DNA from: Sipunculus nudus
Lineage: Eukaryota; Annelida; Sipuncula; Golfingiida; Sipunculidae
Length of the DNA: 64,000 nucleotides
Assembly: GCA_026874595.1 (NCBI GenBank)
Contig: CM049306.1
Coordinates: forward strand, 15,711,019-15,775,018
Reading direction: 5' to 3'
Part shown: piece by piece, positions 1-12,183 of the stretch
How positions within the stretch are numbered: position 1 is the stretch's first letter
How the letters are laid out: each line of letters starts with the position of its first letter
Made by a program: the position numbers and the translations under genes
Notes under the pieces: model-generated
What the model saw: only the letters and a program-made list of their open reading frames with translations
Told to the model about the DNA's origin: nothing
Database searches by the model: none

Positions 1-260
1 ATGATTTTGGAAAAAAACATAACTGAAATAATTATTAAAAATAATATTATAGAATATATGCATTCATGAATACATTTTGAAAGTATTTGCACTGGTGTTC
101 AAATACTTTCATTTTTACCTGAATTCCCATTCTTATGCAAGAAATTTTATAATGGAGTACATATTCATATTCATATTCATATACATTTGCAAAGTATTTG
201 CACCATGTCTGGTATTTATTCAGTTTTAGCCAAACAATGATGTTGAGAATCCAGAATATG
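1..260 (+). mobile_element. Family A interior fragment (subfamily I), cut by the left edge
   Basis: The stretch matches the interior of the family A copies near 21660-21900, 33440-33705 and 39370-39600, including the repeated ATTCATGAATGCATTCATGAAT-type segment and GATGTTGAGAATCCAGAATAT. It stops where another family A start (AACAAAGGACCCATGGGTC) begins at 261. Confidence 0.7.
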
Positions 261-2151
261 AACAAAGGACCCATGGGTCACGACAAAAGTTTGAAATTTT
301 AGCAAATGCAAAATATGAAAAATATTTTATTGTAATGTTTTACATTTATATAAGCATATGAGAAGCTAAGAGGAAAGGGCCCTCCTACTTGGTTATAGTA
401 AAGTTCTCAATATATGATTGCAAACTAATACTCTGACAAGACTGTCATGAAAAAAAACAGTAAAAGTTTTGAGATACTGTGATGCATATGAAAAATTTAC
501 AGATAGACAGGCATGTGGACAGAATGGACTAATACTGTCATTTCACTTTCAAGGGAATAATGCATTTAAGTTAATATATAAGCCTTTTTTTTTTAAGCAT
601 ATCCACTTTTTTCGATAATAGTTTTTATCTGATTCATTTTTTTTTATTTACAAGTGTTATAAATTTGTAATATAAAAGTGAAAATATAAGTTAAAATATT
701 AGAATTCTAAGTTGCAATCATTACATATCCAGATTGTAGCTCACATTGGGTCATATTATGCATACACATATATTTTATTATTTTTAAATCAAATGTTTAA
801 ACTGAATGTAAAAGAAAATAATGCCACAACATGGCATCTACAAAATTATTCCTTGAATCCCTTTTAAAAAGTTTTGCACATTGGAGTTTTCAGGACATGC
901 TTAATTTTATTCACCGAAATAAAATAAAAAATTCAGTAAATTTGATAAAATAAAAACATCTTTTCAAATAAAGTATACACACTGTTGGTTGAATGAGGGA
1001 CAAACAATATCATTATGCTAATTACAACCTCAGCTATAATTAATAACTGGAATTAATAGTCAATTTTACACCTGGTGAAGTTTTACTCTTCTGAAGTAAA
1101 GCATTACTTATCTAATGAACATCCACACTTTCATAGCAATACATCACTTTGTGGACACAATTAAATGTGTACTTTAATCATTGTAACCCTGGTGGTACAA
1201 TACAAAATCTAAAATGTAGCATGTCCAAGAATAAAATAAAATACAGAAAGTTATAACACTCATCTGGTTTATGCACCAGCTGGGGGGGGGGGGGGGGGGG
1301 GTTGAGTGCAGGACAGAGGAGAAGCCTGCTAGTAGTGGCCAAGCTGGGTCAAGGCAAGCTGCCTGGGGTGGGTTACATAATGCAAGTGACGGCTGTACTA
1401 CTAGGTGGGCCAGATGTAAACAACTTGACATGGTGTATGAAAACTTGAATAAAAGCTACTCTTTTCAAACAATTTCTTTGAAATTTCAGATTTTAAAAGA
1501 TTAAATCCTTATGTATATATGCTGTGAAAATTAAATCAACAGTACTTACAGGGAAAACCGTGCCACTGCCAAAGTTGGACCAAATTTAAGGTATTGATTT
1601 TTTATTTATGCTAATAACTTGAAAAATTTGCAAAACTCAGATCTAATTTTGGGCAAACAATTGAATCTTGATTAAATAAAGTTATATTCCTGAAAAAAAA
1701 GTCTTCAGCTGCAGCAATTCTCATGTTAAGTAAGCAAATATATCTCCTGATTTTTAAAAAATTGCATTATATTTGGGCCTATAATTTCAAAATAATACCC
1801 AATACTGACCTAATTTTTGGTATGTGCACAGAAAATGTATGGAAGAATATGAATACTAAATATGATCAAAAACAGATCAGTGGTTTTGATATTAGGCAGA
1901 CTTGAAGTGTAACAATTGCTTTTTTATGGAAAACGGAGGTTTTTCCTTAATATCTCGAAGGAACGAAGTTCTAATAACCCAATTTTCAGTATGGTAGGAG
2001 ATTTTTGGGACATCTAATGGTATGCAGAATTTTGGATTCGTAGGTCCAACGGTTTTAAAACGTGCCCTGTTAACGGACGGCCGGCCAGACGGACGACGGA
2101 CAAAGGACCACGACTATAGCTCAGATGACTTACAGTCAGCTGAGCTAAAAA
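261..2151 (+). mobile_element. Family A element, subfamily II (non-autonomous, Helentron/HINE-like)
   Basis: It starts AACAAAGGACCCATGGGTC and ends in the family A 3' module: an ACGG-rich stretch (from 2075), GACTATAGCTCAGATGAC, then GTCAGCTGAGCTAAAAA. From about 304 to 2000 it is collinear with 14604-16390 of the copy at 13958-17120. The segment corresponding to 13990-14600 is missing. It carries a G20 run at 1282-1301. No coding capacity. The rolling-circle assignment is inferred from terminal structure. Confidence 0.7.
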
Positions 2152-2439
2152 TCATGACCATCAGTGATGTAGTTAATGAGATATTGAAGTTTTTGTATGA
2201 AATTTTTGACTATTCTGGGGGGTACTTTGGGGCCCCATAGCTCGAAGGATATGGGTAACAGAGACCTAATTTCTGGTTTCCAAGGAGATTTTTTATCGAC
2301 CTCTCAGAATGTCAAGTTACAAGATTCTAGGTCCAGCGGTTACGATTTGTGCCTAGTTAATGGACAGACAGACAGACGGACGACAGACAAAGAGTGATCG
2401 CTATAGCTCAGCATGACTGAAAGTCAGCTGAGCTAAAAA
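2152..2439 (+). mobile_element. Second family A 3' terminal module in tandem
   Basis: About 290 bp after the first 3' end, the same module recurs: GACAGACAGACAGACGGACG, CTATAGCTCAGCATGACTG, then AGTCAGCTGAGCTAAAAA. This may be a duplicated 3' end within one element or a truncated second copy. Confidence 0.65.
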
Positions 2440-3718
2440 CCAGGTGAATTGACAAAAATTTAGTAGTCCCTATCTGACCTGAAATCAGTGGAGCTTGTTA
2501 ACCAAAGGTGTCAGGTCAAAAACTCTGTAAGATTTCACAATTGTTTAATACTGGACTGTTGCTTTTACATCCCTATAAATGACCAAAGTCAAGAAAAGAG
2601 ACCTATATATCCCTCAAACGTCTGGAAAGGAACTATAACTACTACTGATCTCTATACTATGACCATTCATTCAAAGTTGTGTGAAAGTTGTCTCAAATTC
2701 AGTTTTCATTTTTAATAAAAGAAATATAAGAAAAAGAATCTTTGTTTATAAAAATTTGTGTATCCCCCATTAAGAGCACTGTTTGTCTTTCACAAACATA
2801 CAAGGGCATACAACTTTAAAGGTTGATTTTGTCTGTATCATAGTTATCACAGTCCAACTTTGAGCAGCTTATCAGGGAATATGCAGAAAGGTGCAAGATG
2901 AATCTGAGCTTTATTTATACTGACCACGAGATCTAAAAATCTCCATTTAAGCTAATACATATCAACCACAATGAATGATAGAAGCAAAATTTTGAATATG
3001 ATTTTGGAAAATAACAATAACATTTATAGAACTTAAAACATGATTAGTAGTTCTCAGGAATGCCTTCCCTAAAACTTATTTTGTTGAAAATAATCCTCAT
3101 GTCATGCCAATTATTGTAATGGAGTGCTTTGTGCGACTGAGGTCTGACTTCCTGTGTAGTGTATTTTATCTCTTTCTTACGGCCGGTGTCTAACCTCCAG
3201 GATTACATTCTTTACCTTTAGGAAGTTAAGCTAACACAAACATTGAGGTGGTCACAGTGGCGATGCTTTTAAGCTGCTAATGACCTACACCATGACAACA
3301 TTTACAAATATTCTTTCGAGCGAGTAGGGTTGCTTATATATGTACATGTGATGTGCACATTAATCTGACAGATTGAAAACCTTTGCTTAACAACTCTATT
3401 CACAAACTTACATTGTGTTTGTGCAACATTTGATCCAAAAATTATAGTTTTACACATATGGTCACTCTGCTTGTTCATTAAAACTTTGTCCAATGTGAAG
3501 TGATTAGTGTTAATTAACCATGATCCCAGACCCCCCTTGCACGAAGCAGGCACCCAGGTTTCTCAAGTGAGCTGGAGCACGACTGGTCATGTGAGAGGGT
3601 CACAGGAAGGAGACTTCTTCCTGCGACCCCCCCTGTCGTAGGAAGGACAGCCTTAATGTTAACTGCCCAAACTCATTCTTTTTCTAGATACGAAAATGTG
3701 GAAAAGAAAATGACTTAC
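2440..3718. other. UBA1 intron, mostly unique AT-rich sequence
   Basis: No gene or recognisable transposon is visible. An imperfect GC-rich hairpin (13-nt arms at 3597-3609 and 3617-3629, 12 of 13 pairs) lies just downstream of UBA1's donor in the transcribed direction. Confidence 0.5.
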
Positions 3719-3780
3719 AGTTGCCTGGAGTATAAGCCCTCATCAATTTCTTCTGCTGCTCCGTTTTGAGCCATGGTGCT
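3719..3780 (-). CDS. UBA1: UBA1 second coding exon, carrying the internal (cytoplasmic-isoform) start codon
   Basis: UBA1 activates ubiquitin with ATP and passes it as a thioester to E2 enzymes. On the minus strand a polypyrimidine-AG acceptor precedes a 62-nt exon, followed by a GTAAGT donor (donor GT at plus-strand 3717-3718). The exon reads S-T-M-A-Q-N-G then an acidic stretch and IDEGLYSRQL, which matches human UBA1 around Met41 (MAKNG...IDEGLYSRQL). The ATG sits in an AGCACCATGG context, close to an optimal Kozak site. The exon ends with two bases of a Leu codon, as expected before YVLGHEAM. It is in phase 0 with the exon at 32739-32834. By homology the internal Met starts the cytoplasmic UBA1b isoform. 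Confidence 0.93.
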
Positions 3781-5745
3781 CTGAAAGGAATAAAAATAAA
3801 GCTGTTGCAAATCTGCACATTTTTACATCTCAGTTTAATTGTATTTGAACCAAGTAGCCATGAATATATTAATATTATACATAAAATTCTCAATCTGTAA
3901 TAAGTAGATTAGTTATGCTACAAATGTTTTTTGAAGATTCTGTTGCAAATATAATCTAATTACTTTAGGACCAAAAGTCAGACCTGATCATTTGCATTGT
4001 CATGTTGAATGTGACCAGTGAGAGGAAGAGTCCTCAATGGAACTTCCCTGGAATTACTGCAACCCATATCTGTAGTCCATCAAAAGCCTGGTATTTCAAT
4101 GCATATTCACAATGACCAATAAAACCCAAGAAGTCTCAAGGCTCTTGGCCCCAGCTGGCATCCAATTTGACTTGTGCAAAGCAACATGTGAAACAAATGT
4201 AACATGAAGCAAGAGCAGGGAGGCTGATATTGATTATGTTGCTGTGACTGTTCTCTCTACCTGCCATCGTCATGTTACTATGGTTTCTCGTGTTATGATG
4301 TTAACCTTGTTTTATAAGTCCATATGTTGTGGTCATACACCAAGTTCCAGGTTTACAGGCAACAATGGAGTTACTAGAGCGTTAATGGTGAATAATGATC
4401 ATAACTCCTAACTGTGACAGTCTCCTTCTGTCTGGTTACAAATTAACAAAGATTTATGCATGAACTGTCAGACCCATTGAGAGTCGATGGTTGTCCTTGA
4501 CAAGCCTATACTGAACCAAAACATAACACTTCATTAATGCATAAAATTGTTATCACAAATGTCTTATAGATGTCCTTTAAATATCAAAATATATCTGAAT
4601 CTGAAGAAAGAATGAAACTGCTATTGCACTAGCTAACAACTTTACTTTTGGGTTTAAACAACAAAACGCAATAAGAATTTCCTTGCTTGTGATAAAGCCT
4701 CCTACATTTAATTGTACAAGTAGTTTCACTTTTATAGGTGACAAGTACTGTTCATTATAAAGCAATTCATTTACAAGAAAAATATACCACTGCTTTTTGT
4801 AAAGTGAAAAAAGGTCACCATGTTTATCTTACTGAGGTGAAATATTTGATGAATACACTTTGTTATCAAGCAGAGACGCATTATAATATAGGTACATATG
4901 TACCTGTGTTCATCACCATGGTTACAATAGCAAGACACTAGGCTCACAGAGAAGATTCATTCAACTGAACTGCATTATCATTACCATATTTTTTGCCTCC
5001 ACCAGGAGGGTATACATATATCCCTGCCACGTGTCTGTGTACACACGAAATAACTTATGCAATCATGAATGGAATCACATGAAAGTTTCAGGCCATTTAG
5101 GGAATTGGCCGTTAAAGAATCAATAAGATTTTGGTGAGAAACTGGATCCAGCAACTGTTCCAGATTCAGGATTGTCATCAAGGAAAATTCACAAATTACA
5201 GTCATTCAAGCACAAATTAACCTGGGAATAAGTAAATGCAAACACAAGTTTGGGAGCATGCATCCCACAGCAGGGCCTGGTGTAGGCTTGCATTCCTTGG
5301 AATGCAGGTTTCTAGTTATTTATGTCTTTTTGCCTGCAACTACTTGTGTTACACCTGCAATTTTGCCTCTGGAATATGAGACCCTCATTATATGCTTACT
5401 ATATGAGAATGATGGTATTTTTCATTTCAGGACAAAGGATGCAGCATGGCACAGAATTATTTAACTTGGCTGGGTATCTTTTACAAACTGCATATTCATC
5501 ACCAAAAGCACATTTTAATGTTGCTGGAAATGTGTTTGAACTGCCTACATGATGTTTGCTTGACAAATATGAGACTTGAAAAATTACAGTTGTAAAATGC
5601 TTTTGTAGACCCCAGGGTACATGTATTTATCTGAAACTAACTGTAACCATGACATTATAAGAAGTGGTATGAACTGAAGGGAATCAATCCCCCTTCTGTC
5701 AGCCCCCAAAATATTTGGTAGTATAACAGTATCTTTCTCAATGCA
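3781..5745. other. UBA1 intron, unique sequence with possible old repeats
   Basis: No exon is supported. The segment CCTCCACCAGGAGGGTATAC (about 4995-5014) looks like part of a dispersed repeat but has no second copy in this window. Everything else appears unique and AT-rich. Confidence 0.4.
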
Positions 5746-6042
5746 AACAAGGCCTACAGGCCTAATGCGAACCTGTGCAAAGTTTGGGAGTATGAATGGA
5801 GGTTTTTTTTTTCTTAAATTTAATATTGATCCTTTTAAATCCTGCATATCTACCTTAGTCATTATGATTTCAGCAAAATGGACATTTCAGACCTGCAAGT
5901 TTCAGACTAGGACATTTAAAAACTAGAATATGGGTAGTCCACCAGCGACTATGTGTATCTGCAGAAATCAGAGTGGGACGGGTGAAGTGAGGCATGGATA
6001 AAGTGGCATGGAGAATAGAGTTAGGTGTGTTGCATATTAGCA

Positions 6043-7340
6043 TGGATGTCTGCAGAGTAAACATGAATGTAGGTGGTGCCACCTGTCATAAAATCAAGAA
6101 AATTGTCCAGGATGTATAAACCTGCAAAATTTCAGGTGGATAAGTCAAACCACTTCTGAGATATGAGTGATTTTATCCCAAGGCAGATGAACAGATGGAT
6201 GTTTTTCAGAAGTGGTTACAGGTGGCACCAACATTTTGCTTATTATGAAGAGCTATGTGAGATCTATACACAAGCAAAACTTTGTCCCAATCGGTCAAAT
6301 GGTTCCCGAGATATGAGCTTGGATGTCTGCAGAGTAAACGTGATATGGGTGGCGCCACCTGTCATAAAATCGAGAAAGCTGTGCATAAGTGGTTGCAGGT
6401 GGCACCACAGGTTTTGCTTATGATTAAGAGAACTATGTGAGATCTATACACATGCAAAATTTTGGCCAAATTGGTCAAACAGTTCCTGAGATATGTGCTT
6501 GGATGTCTGCAGAGTAAACCTGAATGTAGGTGGCGCCACCTGTCATAAAATCAAGAGAGCTTTCCAGGATGTATAAACCTGCAAATTTCAGGTGGATATG
6601 TCAAACCACCGCTGAGATATGAGTGATTTCACGCCAGGGCAGATGAACAGATGGATGCTGTGCATAAATAGTTGCAGGTGGCGCAACCAGTTTTGCCTAT
6701 GATTATGGTGAAGAGCTATGTGAGATCTATACACATGCTAAATTTTGGCCCAATCGGTCAAACGGTTCCCGAGATATGAGCTTGGATGTCTGCAAAGTAA
6801 ACATGAATGTAGGTGGCGCCACATGTCATAAAATCAAGAAAGCTGTCCAGGATGTATTGACCTGCAAAATTTCAGGTGGATAAGTCAAACCACTTCTGAG
6901 ATATGAGTGATTTTATCCCAAGGCAGATGAACAGATGGGTGCTGTGCATTAATGGTTGCAGGTGGCGCCACCAGTTTTGCCCATGATGAAGAGCTATGTG
7001 ACATCTATACACATGCAAAATTTTGGCCCAATCAGTCAAACTGTTCCCGAGATATGAGCTTGGATGTCTGCAGAGTAAACGTGAATGTAGGTGGCGCCAC
7101 CTGTCATAAAATCAAGAAAGCTGTCCAGGATGTATGAACCTGCAAAATTTCAGGTGGATAAGTCAAACCACTGCTGAGATATGAGTGATTTTATCCCAAG
7201 GCAGATGAACAGATGGACGCTGTGCAAAAGTGGTTGCAGGTGGCGCCACCATTTTTAGTGTATGTTATAAAGCTATCAAAGGGCTACATTTGTGCTAAAT
7301 TTTTAGCCTGATCGGTCAAATGGTTCCCGAGATATGCGGG
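6043..7340 (+). repeat. Tandem core repeats of about 280 bp inside family B copy 1
   Basis: The landmark GGATGTCTGCAGAGTAAAC recurs at 6043, 6321, 6501, 6784 and 7062 (spacings 278, 180, 283, 278), so one unit carries an internal deletion of about 100 bp. Each unit contains one or two near-copies of the 12-base palindrome GGTGGCGCCACC. Confidence 0.9.
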
Positions 7341-7530
7341 TTTATGTGTGAAAACAAACGCCCAAATGGACGCTGTGGAGTGAGGAAAGGTCAGAGGTCA
7401 ACCAAAAATGAGGGCATAGCAGTTCACATGTGACCTGATGATAAACCCAATTCACTCAACATGCAAACCAAGTTTTTTCAAACAGTTGAAAGATATAGTT
7501 CCAATAATCTGGGAATTCTGCATCTAAACA

Positions 7531-7584
7531 TTGTCTAGACGTCTAGACGCTGTGTCTAGACATCTAGACACATTTTCTAGACAC

Positions 7585-7619
<35 letters not shown>
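7531..7619. repeat. Clustered TCTAGAC motifs followed by a C34 homopolymer
   Basis: Five copies of TCTAGAC lie within about 55 bp, followed by 34 consecutive C residues (7586-7619). The run length is likely polymorphic or subject to sequencing error. Confidence 0.85.
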
Positions 7620-7620
<1 letters not shown>

Positions 7621-8416
7621 AGCCAGGTCAGTTGTCATGGTGATGTCTGGACCCCACCTGTTTGTACTGAGTGACATCTTGACTTGGCTGCTGAAACTCA
7701 AATCTGTTTTCAAATACAGAAAGCCTTTTTCAATTTGCTACAATGTTTTTTTAAAACTGTATTTACCCAATCTATTCTTATAAAACTGCCAGAACCCTAC
7801 CATAGAATAATTCTTGTAAAGTTTAAACCAATCAGCTTAACAGTTTTATCATAAATCAGTGTATAAGCTAGAAGAGTTTAAAATTACATTTTCGCTTGTA
7901 AAAAACACATCAATGTAGGTGGCGCTACCAATACCTCAAAATCAGATATGACATATGTGACAAACATTGGTATAAAATTTGGTGATAATAGCTCTAGCCG
8001 TTTCTGAGATTTTAATTTTAGTGTGCTTTTTTGGACAGATGACAAAGTTCAACCTCCTTTAACTCAGCCAAAAATCTCCGAACTGGAACCATTCAAACAA
8101 ACTTGAGAGAGATTGTTCCAGGAATGATTTCTGTGAAATATTGGACAATTTGGCTAGACAGTTTCAGAGAAGAAGATTTTTAAAGGTTTTTAAGCTTTTT
8201 CTCTATAAAATCTAAATTAATGCAGATACCCAATAATAAGCTCCAGGGCACCAAGTTTCACATGTGACTAATTCTTACATATAATTTGGGAGCTGCTAGC
8301 TCTGACGGTTTCTGACTTACAGCTATGGACGGCAGAAAGCCAGCCCTGGACGGGGGCCGGCTGACGATGGACGGATGACGCTGCGCCATCGCATAAGCTC
8401 ACAGGTTCGCTAAAAA

Positions 8417-9908
8417 TAATTGTTAGTTCAGAATAGGTGCATTATGCCGGGCTGAACTTCAGAGGGCAAAAACAGTTACTAAACCCACATTTTTGTTTTT
8501 TAAATATGTGGGTTCAATCTAATACTTATAAAAGGAATTCAGTTCACGTTTGTGCGCAATGTTCTCTAAAACCGCGCTGTGTACAATATTGTGCCATACA
8601 TCATTTTAAAGGTTATTATCCCCGCAGTGACATAGGCGATATGAAAATAAATAATTTTTAATATACATATAATTTTCAGTGATTTTTCCATTTTTTTTAC
8701 CGAGCACAGCCGAACTGTCTTCAGCAATTACCGGAATGCGTGCATCGTGGTCACTTAACCCCTAACACTAAGGACTATTGTTCATATAAATAACGCTTGC
8801 ATTCAATGAGGGATTTGACCCAGGTGCGTGGTCAGTAAAAGAGAAAAACACATGTTTCTCCCTTTATGAAATGGAGAGTTCAACCCAGGAGGATTGATGA
8901 CAAAACCTAATTCAAGGTCCCAATTTCAGGAACATGCGTGGGGTGGGGTGGAGTGGTGTCTGGGGTTTCAGGCCTAAAAATTTGTCTGATACGATATAAA
9001 AAAAAAACATAGCGGCGGTTGAAAATGAATACGGACCCTCTGCATGGAATTCCATTGGGTCCGCTTCTGCTACTTACGAGGTATGCATATTTCTGTTTCT
9101 TTCTTCAGGAACAGTTTCCTTGCAACGTACATCTAATAAATCTTTCATGTTTTCCTCACATCAACCTAATCTTTATACATCCACCGATAGAATCCAGTCA
9201 AATATCATCAAAAACCTGAATGCCCCCGCGTCTCATTCCGGTTTGCAATGTCAACACCATCACTGGCCAGGTCATCAAGGTAAACATACAGGGGTATAAA
9301 TTTCTTGCCACGAGGACAGAACCACAAAATGAATGTTAAAAATATTGGAGCGACTGCAGGATCACTCACACACTGTCTCCACCAGATTATGAGTTTAAAC
9401 AGACAGACAGTATGATGTTAAGGATTCATGTAATTTAAAAGTGGCAAAATTAAGATACAAGCAGCTGTACATAGAAACGTTTTCTGTTCACAGAAGTGTT
9501 GTGCCTCAGAGAGGTGCGTGAGTTATTCTGCAGTCGTGCCAAAATGTTTATACATATCTTATGGAGACAGTTTCCCACTGAAAACCTATATTTCCGGTTA
9601 ACTTTTGGATTAAAAAAATGAGCCAACATTTCACATCTCAGTTAATAAATCTCCCTTACCCCGGCAATTGGCCCGGTATACCGGGTCTATCTGCTAGTGC
9701 CTAATAGGCTTAAAATATACCCCAGTATTAATAATATATCAATATCTTTTCATTTGTATAAGTTGTAAAGGAAAAATTCAGCATCATTTCTTGACTTATT
9801 GTTTTTACATGACATGTGAACCTGAAGTCTGTGACAAAAACGAAAAGAGGTTTTACCATAAACATGCATATATCAGCTAATATATAAAGTGAACCCACAT
9901 TTTTTTTA
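8417..9908. other. UBA1 intron between family B copy 1 and a family A 5' fragment
   Basis: Starts with a short dispersed repeat (TTCAGAATAGGTGCATTATG at 8430-8449; relatives in reverse near 24.6 and 45.5 kb). The remainder looks unique. No exon supported. Confidence 0.45.
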
Positions 9909-10618
9909 AACAAGGGACCCATGGGTCACTGTGCTCAGCTTAAGTTGACCTTAAAGGTAAAATTTTAAAATAATATCAAACCGAAATAAAGTGTAAGAGG
10001 AAGAGGTAATATAGGCCATGGTTGGTTTATATGATTTGTTTGTATTGATGAGCAAGAAATAGTTGCAAATAATTTTTTGTGACCTGACCATGTGTTTCCT
10101 AATGTTGAAAGTGAAGCATGTGAGCAGTTTGTGAACAAATGATCTGTACAATACCATGATCATTAGTTGACTTTTTGATTAACTGATGACATTTCAGTAG
10201 TTTACACATTTGTTCAATTGAATATATTTTTGGTATAATATATATTATTAAATATATATATGTATTTTTTTATTTTTTATGAAATGTATACAGTTGAAAT
10301 ATAACTAACAACATACATACAGGGCAAACAAAGCCTGATCTCCAATTCTGCCAAAGCAGGAAAGTAATATACAAATGTTTGTATTAGATCCTCATTTTTT
10401 TATCACATCAATTTTTTTTTATTATAAGTTCATATATCTATACATTTCAGATAAAACATATATATCTGAAAAAAAAAGTTGATTCATAATTCTCAATTGC
10501 ATCCTCATAATCTCAGTCTTGTCAGATAAAACCACAACATGCATACAAATGTTTATTTATTTTTACCTCAAAAATATACCTTTTAAATCTAATCTTTAAA
10601 AAAAAAAATAAATATATA
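9909..10618 (+). mobile_element. Family A 5' portion, subfamily III, interrupted by family B copy 2
   Basis: Starts AACAAGGGACCCATGGGTC, then GTGCTCAGCT. The following interior matches 19009-19390 (shared stretches around TGAGCAGTTTGTGAACA and TTTACACATTTG). The match runs up to the family B start at 10619. No family A 3' end follows directly. Confidence 0.65.
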
Positions 10619-10789
10619 AACAAGGCCTACAGGCCTAATGCGAACCTGTGCATTGGGAAATACACCAGATATAATGCTTCAATGCTGGACCATTACTTCT
10701 CATGTATATGAACAATGCAAGTACTAAACATTTTGAATAAGTAACAATTACACAAACATCACTGCTGAAATTCTGGCATCTGTGCACAC

Positions 10790-11150
10790 AACACAAAAAT
10801 TATTGTAGCTGGCTCCACCAGTCTTGTATACAATAAAGCTATCAGAGATATATACATATGCCCAATTTCAGACTGATATATCAAACGCCTCCTGAAAATA
10901 AGCAGGGACACACACCGTGCAAAAATTATTGTACGTGGCACCACCAGTCTTGTATACGACAAAGCTATTCAATATGTATATATATGCCCAATTTCAGGCT
11001 GATTTATCAAATTCCTCTGTAGAAATAAGCAGGAACATACACTGTGCATGAGTCATTGTAGGTGGCAACACCTGTCTTGTGAACGAGAAAGCCATCAAAG
11101 ATCGTTAGACAGGTCAAAATATCAGGCGAATACATCAAACTTACCTTGAG
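10790..11150 (+). repeat. Tandem repeat of about 127 bp, three units
   Basis: AAAAATTATTGTA followed by a TGGC-CCACCAG motif recurs at about 10792, 10919 and 11045. Each unit continues CTTGTATAC and GCCCAATTTCAG. The unit is diverged but shares the GGTGGC..CACC element with the 280-bp core of copy 1. Confidence 0.8.
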
Positions 11151-11189
11151 TCTGATGCATGGGGCTGACCAGGCATAGGTGAGAAAGGC

Positions 11190-11800
11190 AGTTGCCTGAG
11201 TGAACTGTGACAAATTTGCTGGCTTAGGCTACTGCACTGAGTGAATTCATGACCTGCAACTGGCTAGTCTGAGTGAACTTTTGACCTGTACCTGGCTGCA
11301 CTGAGTGAACTCTTGACCTATTGCATAATCTGACATAGTTGGCACTCTGCCAAAGCTATAAATAGATCCAGGCTGAACTTTGGTGCCAAATCTGATGCAG
11401 TATGCAGTCTGCCAATGCTATGAATAGAATGCAGCTACTGCAATGAGTGAACTCCTGACCCATATCTGGCTGCACTGAGTGAACTCTTGACCTGTTGGTT
11501 CATCTGATACAGTTGGCAGTCTGCCAGAGCTATAAATAGATCCAGACTGACCTCTAGCCTGTTGCCAAATCTGAAATAGTAGCCACACCATTGCATAAGC
11601 TCATGCAGGGGCCCTGCCCTGAGGGGCATGACACCCATGAAGTGAACACATGGTGCCCATGAGGTGTTCACATGTCAACCATGAGGTGATCACATGCCTT
11701 GTGCTTGGCTGCACTGATCGAACTCTTGACCTATATCTGGCTGCACTGAATGAACTCTTGATCTGTTGCAAAATCTGAAACAGTTGGCAGTTTCTCAACC
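11190..11800 (+). repeat. Complex low-order tandem array (CTGAGTGAACTCTTGACCT motif)
   Basis: CTGCACTGAGTGAACTCTTG and a GGCAGTCTGCCAGAGCTATA-type motif alternate. The latter recurs at about 11338 and 11512 (174-bp spacing), with a shorter variant near 11400. A triple CCATGAGGTG..CACATG repeat lies at 11630-11700. Apparent frames across it are by-products of repetition. Confidence 0.75.
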
Positions 11801-12183
11801 TATTTAAAGAAACAGACACAATCTTGGCCTGTTGGTAAATCTGTTTACACATACTTAAAGACTTTGGCTTAAATGCTTTTTTTTCAAGCTTCAAAATTCA
11901 CCGAACTTGAACCATTCGAACAAACTTGAGAGGGTTGGTATAAAAGATTATTTCTGTGAAATATTGAACAATTTGGCTTGACCGTTTCGTCGGAGAAGAT
12001 TTTTAAAGGTTTTTTTAGCTTTTTCTCTATAAAATCTAAGAAAATGCAGAATTTTTCAGATGGCTAATTTTCTGCATTAAATTTCATGATGCTAGCTCCA
12101 GTTGTTTTGGAAATAGTATGGGTTAACGTACAGATGACAGATGCTGCCACACCATCACATTAGCTCACAGGTTCGCCAATAAT

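Larger units (their letters stand above)
5746..8416 (+). mobile_element. Family B element, near full length (2.67 kb), with tandem core
   Basis: The 5' end is AACAAGGCCTACAGGCCT, then AATGCGAACCTGTG. The 3' end is a GGACGGATGACG-type stretch, CATCGCATAAGCTCACAGG, then TTCGCTAAAAA. The 11-base GCGAACCTGTG near the 5' end is the exact reverse complement of CACAGGTTCGC near the 3' end. Inside lie about five roughly 280-bp tandem repeats (6043-7340), a C34 run (7586-7619), then about 0.8 kb shared with the copies near 13.1-13.5 kb and 63.4-64 kb. No protein is encoded. Structure fits a non-autonomous Helentron-like (HINE, pearl/CvA-type) element. Confidence 0.75.
10619..12183 (+). mobile_element. 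Family B element, copy 2 (1.57 kb)
   Basis: The 5' end AACAAGGCCTACAGGCCT and GCGAACCTGTG match copy 1. The 3' end is CACATTAGCTCACAGG, then TTCGCCAATAA, a slightly diverged terminus. The interior holds different tandem arrays from copy 1 (10790-11150 and 11190-11800). Its last 300 bp match other family B copies (CAAACTTGAGAG, TTTTTCTCTATAAAATCTAA). Confidence 0.7.

Noticed and set aside
6043-7340. Regularly repeated block considered as a CRISPR array
   Set aside because: Units are about 280 bp, diverged, without repeat-spacer structure, in a eukaryotic intron.
11435-11894. Two minus-strand frames of 78 and 97 codons
   Set aside because: They run across low-order tandem repeats of family B copy 2; no protein family features.
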